Below are positions 33,601 through 45,860 of a DNA stretch of 64,000 bases, one piece after another. The notes below the pieces were generated by a model that made no database searches, had not been told where the DNA came from, and was given only the letters and a program-made list of their open reading frames with translations. The position numbers were made by a program, and so were the translations under genes. Numbering within the stretch: position 1 is the stretch's first letter; each line of letters opens with the position of its first letter. Source of the stretch: Glandiceps talaboti (lineage: Eukaryota; Hemichordata; Enteropneusta; Spengelidae); assembly GCF_964340395.1 (NCBI RefSeq), contig NC_135562.1, positions 10,693,634 through 10,757,633 of the forward strand, given 5' to 3'.

Positions 33601-35738
33601 GGTGGTGACCAGTATATGCCCTCTAATCTAATTCAATGTACTGGTCCACTGATGCACAGCGATTTCTTACAGTATAATATTTGACATTTTTCTTTAAAAT
33701 GGGGTTTAGTAAATGCCAATCCATAGCCACGAAAATAGTTTGTATAGTCTTCAATTTCAAATGTTGCATTATACAAGAAATTCAATGAAGTATGTACTGC
33801 GTAAGAAATGTTGGTGTTTTTTTATTTAAAATGTACTCACCAAGTTTTCATTGACTATTCCATCACTAGCAGCAAAGAAAGCAAGTACGTGTGAAATAAA
33901 ATGTCTCTCATCTTTTTTAAGTTTATCCCAGTGAACTAAATCTTTAGACAAGTCGACTTCCTCTACAGTCCAGAATGAAGCCTCGGCTTTCTTGTACATC
34001 TTCCAGACATCGTGATATTGGATTGGAAATATGACAAAACGACGAGGGTTTTCACGGAGTAAAGGTTCATTGCTGTACTGTATGGTGAAAAACACACAAA
34101 TTAACAAATTAGCTTTCGCTTGGTATCTCATGTTCATTTTACACAAACTAAAAAGTGAAATGAAATTACAGAATGCTACAGAGTTTACTTCCATATGTAC
34201 GGTTTTATTCCTGTCAGGAATTTGCACATGGGACATTTTTATTAAAAAATACCCAATAGACTTTGCAATTAACACCATGATGGATTTGAACAGCTGTTAC
34301 ATGTCACACAATGTATTCACTACCAGATTAGTTATTTTTTATTTTAACAGCATGCAAACTAACATTTCAGTACTGCGGTGAAATATAAAAATCAATATTG
34401 TACTTACATCTTCAACGGTTTTCTTGATTTCTTTTTCTGACTTTACCTACAAACCAGACAAAAATGTAGAAACATGATTACATTGAAAAACACAGTGTAT
34501 TCATATAACAGACCATGGAGGTTACCTCCATGAACAGAGAGGCCGCTTCAGTGAAAACATGATCAAAAGTCGAAAAGGAAACTGGAAATAGTAGGTATAA
34601 TATGCTCTTCATGGAGCACAATCATTTCATGAAATATTGCAAAATAAGGGTGTGCCAACAACATTTACAATATTTACTACGTGTATCGACCAAAATGTGT
34701 TCATCAATTCATCACCCATTGTACATATCTAACTTACAACTTACAAAAAGAAAAGTAAACTAAAACTTCTTTTTTTTCAAAAATGTTGAAAAGTACTTAC
34801 CAACTCGTCAGAAACTATCTTCTTGATATTCTAAAAGTTATAAAAAAAAGAAGAAATATTTTTAGTTTCACCACTGTTATTAATAATTCGAAAAAAATAA
34901 CCATAAAACTAGTTGCTAAAGCCTAAAAAGGTATCGCCAGCGATATCAACATGAAACAAAACAAGGCAACCGACGCGCATGAATATTCATCGTTTCAAAT
35001 CTACAAGGTTCCCGGCAAATTTTTCCCGCGAAATCGGTTTCATTACATAAAGAAAAATTTTGGGGTTACACAACCAAATGGTCAAAAACGATATTTCTGA
35101 TAATCCTTCAAGTGATTTTACCTGTTCTTGTCTTTCTCCTAGGACTCTTGCAGCTGATTTCTTAGCGAGTGACCGTGTAGGGATCTGGAATAAAGATAGC
35201 AAACAAAGGTTATTTTTACGTCATAAATAAAGTTAATCTGTCGAAGTGGAACTGTCGGTTTGTAGTATTTTACACTCGAATTTCGAAGATGTTTGAAATG
35301 TACAGTCAATGTATGGTTTTTTCTTCTCCCCTAACAGCAAAATTCATGCTTGACACATTGTCAGGCGATATAATCATGATTGTATCCTGCCATATGTTGG
35401 AATCTAACGACCAGGTGGGAGATTTCACAATCATGAAAATAAAATATAGCGGGAAAAGACGTCTTCGTGTAGAACGTTACTAAAGGGTAAATTTACAGAC
35501 TTGTACAGAAATTGTGCTGTCAAATGACGGATCCTTACAAACTGGTGAAATCTTCAGGCTTTCTTGCCGGTTTTTTATCTGGTGAAAATAAGTGGACGAC
35601 AAAGGCCGGGTACCGGATCGATAAATAAAATAAGAAACGTTATATTACCTGGTTTTCTTGGTTGGAAATATTACAAGATTCCTTCAGATTTCTTGCCAAA
35701 TCCATCTGGGTGCTCTTTGGTGAACGTGCAGACAACAT
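30601..35738 (-). CDS. RRM2: Ribonucleoside-diphosphate reductase small subunit R2 (complete, 9 exons)
   Basis: Supplies the diferric-tyrosyl radical for reduction of ribonucleotides to dNTPs in the cytosol. Minus-strand exons: 35649-35738, 35122-35184, 34801-34830, 34408-34446, 33841-34077, 33097-33230, 32362-32590, 31739-31957, 30601-30753. They total 1,194 bases, 397 residues plus stop; the human protein is 389. Exon 1 begins MLSARSP, like the vertebrate MLS start, and has a QEN stretch near residue 28. The core starts [11 protein letters not shown]. Iron ligands D146 (ASDGI), E177 and H180 (ENIHSEMY) and radical tyrosine Y184 are present. The C-terminus ends FTLEADF, the tail that binds the large subunit (human FTLDADF). 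The 30- and 39-base phase-0 exons encode the variable N-terminal region; for the 39-base exon an in-frame acceptor 6 bases later is also possible. RRM2 and not p53R2, by the long N-terminus. Confidence 0.96.
35021..35033. promoter_or_regulatory. E2F-like site in RRM2 intron 2
   Basis: TTTTCCCGCGAAA matches the E2F consensus (TTTSSCGC) on both strands. It lies about 90 bases after exon 2. RRM2 is E2F-controlled in vertebrates; use here is inferred. Confidence 0.45.
35449..35457. promoter_or_regulatory. E2F-like site in RRM2 intron 1
   Basis: GCGGGAAAA, one E2F half consensus, 190 bases inside intron 1. Confidence 0.35.
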
Positions 35739-35896
35739 TTTTAAGTTTGGAATGTTTTACGGACAAAGAAAATAAGAGAAGCAATGAAATAGGCAACTAC
35801 TAGCACTGGAGACCTAGCTATGGAATGAGTGGAAAAAATTTGTACTTCGCGCCTTGTTATTCCCTCCGATATCAGCTGTCGACCGTTTTATTTGTG

Positions 35897-36147
35897 ATTG
35901 GCCGAATACGAAAGTATATGCAAAAGAACTTAGAAAACGAGTATTTTGATTGGTTTATTTCTCAAACTGATTATCGAACTTATTCCGCATTTCTACACAG
36001 AACCAGGCATAATGTGAACATTAAGTTGGATTGATTGGTGACATGGACTTTCCAAAAAGTTAATATTGTGCAGATGAAATTTTTATGTGCGTCAATTTAC
36101 GAAAATAGCAAAGTTGAGGAGAACACCAAGCCATATCGTCAGCCAAT
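35897..36147 (-). promoter_or_regulatory. RRM2 promoter with four CCAAT (NF-Y) boxes
   Basis: ATTGG at 35897-35901, 35949-35953 and 36034-36038 (CCAAT on the gene strand), and CCAAT at 36143-36147. Two have extended NF-Y matches (GGCCAATCAC and CAGCCAATCAGG). They lie 160-410 bases upstream of the ATG. A fifth ATTGG is at 36491-36495. Vertebrate RRM2 promoters also rely on CCAAT boxes. Confidence 0.6.
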
Positions 36148-38116
36148 CAGGTCATACAATAGAAACGGTAAATCCAAAATCGTCTGCTTGCATAATCGAG
36201 GGCGTCGGCGCTGTTCCATTTATTACTCGTCGTCCTTCGGGTACAAAAGTATAAGATATGTACTGGTCATGGGGTAAACCATTAGAAAGAATAGCAGGAT
36301 CGTGTCCTCAGCCTCAATAAACTTGATGACGTAGATAACCCGCCAAAATTTAAGTACCTAGCTGTACATGTTTGGCGCTCTTTGTATTTGGCAAATGCAG
36401 AGAGCATAACTTGCAAAAATTTATGAAGGAAATGACAAACCAAAAAGAATCGAACGTGTACACGTAATTTCACATACGATTTATGTCGCCATTGGTCACA
36501 AAACGACCGTTTCAAATAAGTGATATTCTCTCCTCAAGGCCGGTGACCAACCCCTGGGTTATGTGTACGTGTATGTGTAAACTAAATGTAAACAGTGTGA
36601 GACAAAGAATAAATGCAACAAAGAAAACAAAAGGACATGAAATAATTCTGAAATCTTGCCAGCGTTTATAGCTTACGTTCTTTACAGAATGTTGGTTGGA
36701 GAGAAAAAAATGCGAACATAAAAATTGTACTAAGCTATGTAACAATTATAAAGGCAACATATGAAATTGGAAAATTATTTAGTCCATAGACCCCCTGCAG
36801 AGTCTACACTTATCTAACAACATGACAATTGATTTTTAACGGACAATGGGTTCAAAATAAATGCTGTTTAGTGTAACACAAAGAAGTGGTTAAGAAAAAT
36901 GTTTAATTTTTTTTTTTTAAATAAATGTATATTTTTTTGTATAATACAAACTTTTGTAGCAGCATACAAAAGTTCTGATCTGCAGGATGAGATTACAGTA
37001 TTTACCTTTTGAGGAAGTAAAGTGTTACCAACTTTACTCTTCTATTATTATTACACAACACACATCTCAACAGACATTACGTTTACATGTAAAGAGGAAA
37101 GAAAGCTTAAAAGGAAATTGGTTACCCGAAAAGTGTTCAAATGCCATCTTGCGATGAAAAAATGTACCATTGGCTTAGGCTTAGTGTATAAATAGTCTTT
37201 TCAAATAGACTTTTACTCTCCTTTTATTCTTTTCATTTAGTGACAATTTTTAATTTTTGTAAATACATATTTTCCCATATTTATATGGTCCTGGAGCCTA
37301 ACTACAATGGAAATAGTTAGAAAATAAACCAAAGGTCAGCTGGTTTGTTCAAGAATATATCAATTACATGTTTCAATTATGTAATAGATTTTATTTTTTA
37401 TTTTAATTTGTCTTCTGTTTTTCTTTTATCTTTAAGTTTTAATGTAAATTTTCAATTACTCCAATTATTTCATCTGAGCTTTGACATGTTGAGTAATGCC
37501 TCTGAATATCGTAATTATTATGTGTTCAAATAAAAAGTTGTGGACCTCCCAAGTCTTGGACCAAGTCTGTCAACATTTATTACATAACAGTACAAAGGTA
37601 TGGTACAAAGAAAATAAACACACACCACCATATGCTATATAAATGTAGTTTAAACTTCTTAATTTCCAACACAGTTTTAGAAAGCTGTGTGTAAAGCTTT
37701 CGTCGGTCGGTTTTGCACTTGTCCCTTTATTTGTGCTGTTATTTTCTTTACTTTATTGCAATTTTTAAACTTCAGTCTGTACAACGCCTGAGATGCACAT
37801 GAGCGTGTTTTCTGTGTTTTCTTACAAGAAATAAAATAATATAATTAAAAAAATTGTAATAATAAACCTTTCGTCCTTTACATGTACACCAAGGACCATG
37901 TTATCCTTGAATGTACTCCTCCAGAGAACAGACATGCATCATTATAGGGGCTTACACCAATTACAGTCAAATGTCATTCACAAAGAAACCACACAATACA
38001 GACTATTATGGATCAAGAATTTTTCATAAAGTAATATCATATACATTTACATTTATTTGCATAACAATACCCTGCAAAGCTTGGTATCAAAATTCAAAGG
38101 ACGCCATCTTGTATTT

Positions 38117-38214
38117 CGCCTAGAATCCAGGCGATTGGGGATATTGAGTTTTGATTTTCCCTAGTGTTGGGGAAATAACGAATTCAAAATCCCCATCCTC
38201 ATGAATTCCAGGCA
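38117..38214. mobile_element. Small hairpin element D, copy 1
   Basis: GCCTAGAATCC at the left and GAATTCCAGGC at the right enclose inner complementary arms (GGGGATATTGAGTTTTGATT against AATTCAAAATCCCC). About 98 bases. A second copy is at 42258-42360 and a half copy at 38969-39020. Confidence 0.65.
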
Positions 38215-38217
38215 TAG

Positions 38218-38484
38218 TCACTTGTCAGCTAATATTTTATTCCAGAATGGTAATATTTTAGTCTAAGATGATCATAATACAAAATAATGACATTAGTATT
38301 CGGATAAATATTTCAAAAAATACTGTTGCTGGTTACTGGTTTGGATAAGAGAGCAAAATAGTAACCACCGACAGTATTTTGTGACATATTGTATATACCT
38401 AATAACATCATTATTTTGTATTATGATCATCCGAGACTAGAATATTACCATTCTGGAATAGAATATTAGCTCACAAGTGACTGG
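38218..38484. mobile_element. Foldback element E, about 80-bp arms
   Basis: TCACTTGTCAGCTAATATTT at the left matches TATTAGCTCACAAGTGA at the right. The arms run on through TTCCAGAATGGTAATATT and TGATCATAATACAAAATAAT. Both outer borders adjoin a CCAGGC motif of element D. Confidence 0.8.
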
Positions 38485-38774
38485 GATCCAGGCTACCTTC
38501 TATTTTACACCGAGTTCCATCAAAGTCTTGTTATATGGGTTCTTGGCTGCATTTACAGCTCAATTTAGTAAAGTATAAACAAATATTGGCCATGAGATCG
38601 TAATTGTTATAATGGATTATACTGTATAGTAACTTTGATTATCATTTTACAGACTTTTCATATATCCAACCCATATCCCATATCTCAATGTATAATTTGG
38701 CAAGGTTAAAAGAAATGGAAAATGGAAAAACAATCTATAAATAGTTGAATAAAAAGTAGCAAGTATGTGGTTAG

Positions 38775-38889
38775 TTTGTAAGATACAGACATTCGTGCCT
38801 ATCAGCCAGCACTCACTGGTTATGAAGCCTGATAGGGCTGCAATATCAACACCACAACATATCTTACACTGCATGATGTATCTTACAGT
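38775..38889. mobile_element. Hairpin element with GTAAGATAC ends, single copy
   Basis: TTGTAAGATACAGACATTCG at the left, GATGTATCTTACAGTCT at the right; homologous to 1071-1162 but not tandemly amplified. Confidence 0.65.
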
Positions 38890-38968
38890 CTAGTGTGTGG
38901 TGACACCATTTGAATTTTGAATTTTATTTTGAATAACTTTAAATATAAATGTGTATACACTTCAGCAT

Positions 38969-39020
38969 AGGGATTTTAAATTTTGGTTTTGTCATCCCAA
39001 TCCGCATGGATTCCAGGCTA
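38969..39020. mobile_element. Small hairpin element D, half copy
   Basis: GGGATTTTAAATTTTGG followed by CCCAATCCGCATGGATTC and CAGGCTA, matching the right half of element D. The left half is missing. Confidence 0.5.
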
Positions 39021-39294
39021 TAAATACTTGTACTTGTGCAAATCAGTCAAATTTATTGCCAAACAAAATATCCATATTCACATTCAGAGAAATGAAGATA
39101 CAAAGAGAGAGAGATATCTATAACTTTGACTGTCATACAAGAAAAGTTTTCCTTGTGAGAACTGTCAATGTCAGTCAACCATTAATCTGATTAAAATCAG
39201 GCTAGATTTGATTCATTCATTTACCATATTCCTCTCTTTGCTTGATAACTCTTATAATCTCTTTTGTTTATTCATTGGATAACCACACTGCTTC

Positions 39295-39326
39295 TCCCCC
39301 CCCCCCCACACACACACACCCACCCC
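39295..39326. repeat. Poly-C plus (CA)n run
   Basis: About thirteen C followed by a short CA run. Confidence 0.8.
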
Positions 39327-40479
39327 AATCAGATTTTAATAAAGATAAGAATGCGTCAACCACCACACTGATTTCTGAACAACCATATTAAACCTTTGAG
39401 GTCATTGTTATGGTGAAAGAATTACTTACAAAGTTTATCAGTCGTCTGTCATAGTCCATCATACTGTAAACCTACATATTTTCGCTATCAGAAAATTTTT
39501 CGATTTTGCAATCTTCAGCCAATTCTGAAACACCAATTTTTACTAATAGGGAACTTGCAATCCAGACTGAGCATGCTCAGGCGAAAAGGACTATGGTATT
39601 ATCTGTGGTTATTGTAATACCCAATCTGGAGCTACCGACAAAATAAACCCCCCACAATTGTCAGGGTAACTATGAATTGATCATTCGTGGTTGTAAACAA
39701 TGTAACAGTATTGCCAATTTATTAGTATTTATTATCACATTTCCCATGATGCAACATTCAACATGGCAGGTTTGCAAGTTCCCTATTACCAGACTGGTAC
39801 ATTATGTTCATGTACAAGAAAGCATTTTAGTCACTACTTATTTTTAGGTTTTTGTTTTCCAACAAAATCAGCGAAAATAAGTCGAGCGATAATTTCCAGA
39901 TTTACAGTATATTCTCCTCATACAAATCACACACACAATATAATCCAACATGAGTAGAATTATTTTCTCATTTATTTGCACAAACATGTACATAGGTAAT
40001 GTGCACTTGTTGTTACGCCAAGTCTTATTTTGTACATACAAGCTTTCTATAGTACATAATAATGATAGACTGCAAATGTGTAAACTTCATAAAGAGCCAA
40101 AAAACTTGACACAGAACTAAGTTATCTTCTAATCTTGACTACATTTCTATCTTTTATTTATTTATTTACTTAGTTATTTATTCCTTTTATTAGTGGTATT
40201 GTGGCTAGATCAGTCTGCCCCAGTCATTACTACTGCTGCTGCCGATCTCAGGGTTTATCTCCTAATGCTGCTGTGGACTATTTTTCACATATTTACTAGG
40301 ACTATATACTTAGCAGTGGCAGCTATCTACAGTGTCAATGAAAATAATAATAATTTGAACAATACTCAAGAACAGGAGGAAGAAGTTGGGGCATGCTGTT
40401 GTAGAATAGAACAGAACAGCATGGTTTCTAGGCTACAGTTAGTTATACTACATGCTGAAAAACAGGCCTGATATAATTA

Positions 40480-40925
40480 CAGGACAGCATGGATTCAAGG
40501 TTACAAATACGATGATGTATTGTAGAACAGGACTGCATGGATTCCAGGCTATAAACTGCCATGCTATGCAGCAAAACATGCCTTATACCACAGGACAGCA
40601 TGGATTCTAAGCTGCAAATAGCCATGCTGTATTGTAGAACAGGACTGCATGGATTCCAGGCTACAGACAGCCATGCTATGCAGCAAAACATGCCTTATAC
40701 CACAGGACAGCATGGATTCTAAGCTACAAATAGCCATGCTGTATTGTAGAACAGGACAGCATGGATTTCAGGCTACAGACAGCCATGCTATACAGCAAAA
40801 CAGGCCGTATACCACAGGACAGCATGGATTTTAAGCTACAAATAGCCATGCTGTATAGTAGAACAGGACAGCATGGATTCAAGGCTGCACACAGTAATGC
40901 CAAACTGCTGAGTAGGACAGCCTGG
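40480..40925. repeat. 112-bp tandem repeat, four copies
   Basis: GGACWGCATGGATT blocks fall at 40531, 40643, 40755 and 40867, an exact 112-base step. Each unit is two related halves of about 56 bases containing GGATTCYAGGCTA-type sequence. Open frames in it come from the repeat. Confidence 0.9.
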
Positions 40926-42257
40926 AATCATGCAAAACTAGAATTTCACACAATATTTCATTACTACATCTAACAATAGCAGCTATCTACATATCGACTC
41001 AATGGAAGCCATACAGGGTTGTACAGTGTCTGTATCAACACCTACCCAATGACATGTAGTAACCTGATTAGAACACAATAGTTGTGAACTTACAAGTGTT
41101 ATAGCTCAAACTACTACATGTATAGGAAAATTAATCAATGCACATAGGTAATGCCAACAGCAATGGTTTGATAGTGTGTTGTAATTCAGAATGTAAAATG
41201 TAATGGAACAAATGCACATATGTATTGGTAACACTGATAGCCACAAACTGAAAATTGTCAAAATTATCACCAAAATTGACCTGTATTTGTGAGTTTGGAG
41301 GTAAAATCTACCAAGCATAGCAGGCTTCATTACAAAAATAGGAGAATTTATACTGAATTTTACCAAAATTAAGCCTTGTAAACATACATTACACAATGGT
41401 ATTGACTTTCTTACTTACAATAGCTGTGAAATACTGTGAAATTTGTATTGTGGTTTTTAAGACATGCACATAATGCAATCTGATGTTTTAATTGTCACAT
41501 TTTTTGCTGACATTTCTAAATCTTGTCATGGCTTGTTTCTTATCAATGAAGCAAGATCAGAAGACACTGTTTTAAACATGATGTGGTCAACACATACCAT
41601 TATCATGAAAATGGTGATTTGGAACGAACACTCAACAAAATCTACACCATGTCAAAACAAGACGGAAATACCAGAAAGACTGTATACAGTGACTACAAAA
41701 AGCTGTCTATAAAATTTACAAGTTGTTACCATGGTAATGACTGTGATAGTTTTTTGTGTCATGAAATCCATACATACAATGTTTACTACAAGAAAGATAG
41801 CATGAAAATGACAGAAACCTATCAACTTAAAAAAAAGAAAATCTGCTTCCCTCTAATGTTGACAGTTAAAATCTGTGCATGTTTTCCAGTTTAAAATATA
41901 TTTCAAATTTACAGGATACAAATATAGCATAACCACTTTGCAAAATGTGTCTTGTGTCAAGTACTTGACTGTAATGCAACTGTAAGATGCTTCTGATGTC
42001 TAACCAATCAAACTGTACGATGCTAACACTACAGGAGACTCCTGGGTGTTTAAACCAAGTATGCTGATTGGTTGTTGGATGGATGGTATCTGTTATATCA
42101 TTGGTCCTTATATGATACGAAAACTATGCATTAAACTTGATGTCAATGGTGCTTGTCAACTGTAAGATACATCGTGTCGTTCCGCCCTCACACACCCGTG
42201 AAAGGAGTTGACTGATGTGTGAGGGCGCTCTGTCACAATGTGCCTTAGAACCTATGA

Positions 42258-42360
42258 AGCCTGGAATCCATGGAATGCGGGTTTTAAATTTGTTATTTCT
42301 CCAGCACGAGATGGGGAAATCACAAATTCAAAATCCCCAATTCACCTGGATTCCAGGCTA
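42258..42360. mobile_element. Small hairpin element D, copy 2
   Basis: GCCTGGAATCCATGG at the left, CCTGGATTCCAGGCTA at the right, inner CACAAATTCAAAATCCCC shared with copy 1. Confidence 0.7.
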
Positions 42361-42793
42361 CAGACTATGATGCTTACTACTGGTTATTAGATTGGCTTTC
42401 ATTCACATCCTCTGATAACACTATTGGTCCATGTGCAATATTGAAATTTTTAATGGCAGACATAATGCTGAGATTACCGTAATAGTATTTGTGGTCACAA
42501 ATATCTAGATTTATTATTTTACACATACACAGCTTTTGGACTGTTTGCAGAGATAAAATTTACATCAGTACATCACTAGATGTGATGTGAGTTTTTAAGA
42601 TCCAGTTACCCGGGTGACAGATGAAGCAACTCATCACAGGTGGTGACATGCTGGTGACATGTTAGGCTTTTCATTGGGCAATTGTAACTTTAGTCTGTAA
42701 GGTATACCATGGTGGGGCGCCCTCACACATCATTTAACCCTGTATGGTGACATCACCAGTTAATAAAACAATCTGGCAATGTTGACAAGCCAG

Positions 42794-43153
42794 GTGATTT
42801 CCTAGACTCTCTTACAGTCCTCGGAGATTCGCATCGCTAAATTTTTTTTGTTTTTTGTTTTTTTTGTATGTACCGACATCTTCTGCATAATTGTACTTGA
42901 ATATCCTTGTACTATGCGCCCTCATCGATCACAGACGGCTAACCAGTCGCTGACATTTTACTGCGACACACTGTGTTATCGCGAAGCTCTGGCTTCACAG
43001 TAACACATCAACGAATGCTTAGCCCTATGTGATCATTGAGGACGCACAGTACAAGGATATTCGAGTATAGTTATGCACTGGATATCAGTACATACAAAAC
43101 AACCCTTTTAGCAACGCAAAGCGCCGAGGACTGTGAGAGAGTCTAGTGATTTC
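42794..43153. mobile_element. Foldback element F, about 170-bp arms
   Basis: GTGATTTCCTAGACTCTCTT and ACAGTCCTCGG at the left are mirrored by CCGAGGACTGTGAGAGAGTC and TAGTGATTTCC at the right. Inner matching blocks GAATATCCTTGTACTATGCG and CGCACAGTACAAGGATATTC show that the pairing continues almost to the centre. CpG is more frequent here than around it. Confidence 0.85.
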
Positions 43154-44005
43154 CATATTACAAGATCAACAGATTGAGTAATATGTCATCCATGTCACAG
43201 CTGACGGTTTACGTCCTGTATCACCATGTCACTATGCATTTAGAAGTAAAAAAATTGGTAATCACGTAAGGTTTACAGGTCCCATATTGGTGCTATGTTC
43301 AGGAAGAATAGTATCCAAGATAAACACTTTTACAGGAAAGCCTGTCAACAGCAGCATCAGATGATAAAACTATATCATAAATCACTAAGCTATTGTCAAG
43401 GTTTATATTACCCTGGTAGTTGAGCCTTCCGGTTTTCTAAGATCTACACGAACTAAACCTATTATTGCAATATGTTGATAGAACAGTGATGAGCTTTTGA
43501 ATGGACGTTGGTTTAATTATAGTCTCAGTAGGGCGGCGTCTCTAAAAACTAGTTTGTTTAGAGTTCCATGAACTTGCAGTGCTGTTTTGGGACTTCCAAT
43601 GTTTGCACTATGTTGATCACAGGGTGATTAGAATCACACAGCAGAGGAACTGCTATCACCCACTTGTGTAATCTACCACATTGAAGAACAATAGATTTAG
43701 TTTGTGTCTCTTAGTAAACTGAAGGCTCAATAACCGGTGTCGTATATATACAGTACTCCATTGTACAGTGTTCCCTCAAAGGCTTATCATGACCTACTTG
43801 AAGTGAAATATGTTTCCACAACAAAAAGTAAGATGATCATTTTTTCAATCGGAACATTACCATCAATTGCCCAAATAGGCACAAACTTCCTGCTCCGAAT
43901 CACTCATGAAATACTCCCGATACATGCAGCTGTCATACTTTAAGAAAGGAATGGGAAGATGGTAGGTGGGAGGGGAGTGGGGAGTAAGGTAGAGAGGAGG
44001 GCATG

Positions 44006-44277
44006 AATAGGCCTTTCCAAAATTTGCCATGGTGGCGCTCTACTTCCTGTCTGTGTGTACCTTGGGGGTATACATGGTGTAGGTTACTCAGTTAATCATA
44101 GAGCACTGCTTCTTTCCTCGATGTCTAAACAATACGAAAAAACATCTCTGATTTACATGTCTACAGAATGCAAGGAACAAAGATCTTAAGAAACGGTACT
44201 ATAAGGTGATGATACTCCCAATTTGAGTGAGGGCGCTGTATTCTCAATTTCCTGTTGGCAGTTTGGAAAGGCCTATT
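44006..44277. mobile_element. MITE-like element G with perfect 16-bp inverted ends
   Basis: AATAGGCCTTTCCAAA at the left and TTTGGAAAGGCCTATT at the right, 272 bases apart end to end. GGCGCTC near the left and GAGGGCGCTG near the right extend the relation. No protein. Confidence 0.75.
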
Positions 44278-44854
44278 GACATCTCTATTCCGTTTTATCT
44301 CTGTGGAATGAGAGATTAAACGGAATATACCGGAAGTGCCATAAACGTGCTACCCTCAGACTGTCAAATTCACGGATCTACTAATACTTGTAAAACCTTA
44401 GCGGGGCCACTAATAAAGACCTGTCCGTTTATGTATATATATAAATGTGTATGTGTGGATTTGTTAACATATCATCTATGTGTACATTACTACCATCAAC
44501 TCAACTAACTAGCAATTTCAGTTTCCATTGCAGTGTGCATCATTATTGTGAACAACAAAAAACAAAAAAAAGAAATACCCTCCACACATACATGTAGGGG
44601 GAAAAATATACATGTTGTCCTTAGCAACCAAACTATAAAAGTCTGTGATATATGTATATATGTATTACAGATTGCTTCTAACATTTATATCTCAATGTGT
44701 AGTTGATTTTCGTCACTTTGTGCATGCCGTGCTGAATAACGTAAATTAATCGCATTATTTCATAATTTTTGCATAGGATGTTCAGTATATTGGAAAGGCG
44801 GTTCAAAAACTGAACATTACTTCAATATGACTCTTTTTATGTTGTGGGGTATAC

Positions 44855-45110
44855 TAGTAACCTTTAACCCATGACCTACTTACACTAGTAACCTTTGACC
44901 CTTGATATATCTGTACTTGTAACTTTGACCCTTGACATATCAGCACTTGTAACCTTTGACCCTTTACTTATCTGGTAACCTATGACCTACCAGGTACATA
45001 GATTCTCAGCCTTACTTTTGCATTTGACCTTTCTGCCTATTGGTAAGTCAGATTCAAAACTATTGACCTTTGCCCTTGACCTCAACTGACCTCTACACAT
45101 CAGTGGGTAT
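44855..45110. repeat. TGACCTTTGACC-rich tandem region
   Basis: Repeated (T)AACCTTTGACCC and TTGACATATC blocks at about 35-40-base spacing. Many are AGGTCA-type half-sites in direct orientation on the minus strand. Confidence 0.65.
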
Positions 45111-45649
45111 GTTCCACATTTGAAAGTGGAAATTCAAAATACTTGTACTATAAAATCTGTACACGTTTGTCATCATGCTGTTCCAAAATTTCCATACAAT
45201 CATGCTTACAATGGGAAAACTGGGGGTGGAAGATTGGACTCCTATGTTACTCTACTGCCCTCTTGCCAGCATTACAACATTCAAATTTACTATCTGTGTG
45301 ATATGTAAGTACCAACAATTGACATATTTTCCGCTAACATCTCTAGGGGAAGAATTCTGACTTTTTTTCAAGAGGGTTTTTCTCACTTCTTCCCTTTCAA
45401 CAGTTTCTTGCTGCCAAGTTTCTTGTCAAAGGGTTAAACATCTCAAAAAGACTTTTACCTATTCCAGCAACCAAAATTTCATATTCCTGCTGAATCTGGG
45501 TCATAATTTTAGCAAAATGGTGGTTTTAGTTTGTAAAGCACAAAAAAATCTTCAAACAAGTGATGAAATCACAAGCACTACACAACACAGCTTTAGGCTG
45601 CAGACAATCATGACGAAGTCAAGAAGGTCCGACCTTTCCTGACCTTTTA

Positions 45650-45860
45650 CCAGGGCAAGTTAGGTGAATGACCATCTGATCAAGTTAGGTCAATAACCTT
45701 TAGTTGGGCAAAGGTAGGTCAATGACCTTTCCTGCCCTTAATGTGACAAAAGTATGTCAATGACCTTTTTTACCTTTGTAGGTCACTGACCTCTACCTGA
45801 TCAGGGTAGTCAATGACCTTATTAACTGGGTCAGGGTATGTCAATGACCTTTACATTTTT
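45650..45860. repeat. Array with palindromic AGGTCA-N-TGACCT motifs
   Basis: Two perfect inverted pairs, AGGTCAATGACCT at 45716-45728 and AGGTCACTGACCT at 45780-45792, plus several near matches (ATGTCAATGACCT, TAGTCAATGACCT) at short intervals. Matches the IR1 nuclear receptor pattern. Confidence 0.6.

Noticed and set aside
35289-36277. Plus-strand frames opposite and upstream of RRM2 exon 1
   Set aside because: They overlap the RRM2 first exon and promoter on the other strand and show no domain.
40443-40973. Repeated MDSRLQ/MDFKLQ-type peptides on both strands
   Set aside because: They come from the 112-bp tandem DNA repeat.
41464-41894. Two overlapping frames of 82 and 103 residues
   Set aside because: Low-complexity composition typical of random AT-rich frames; no domain and no supporting splice signals.
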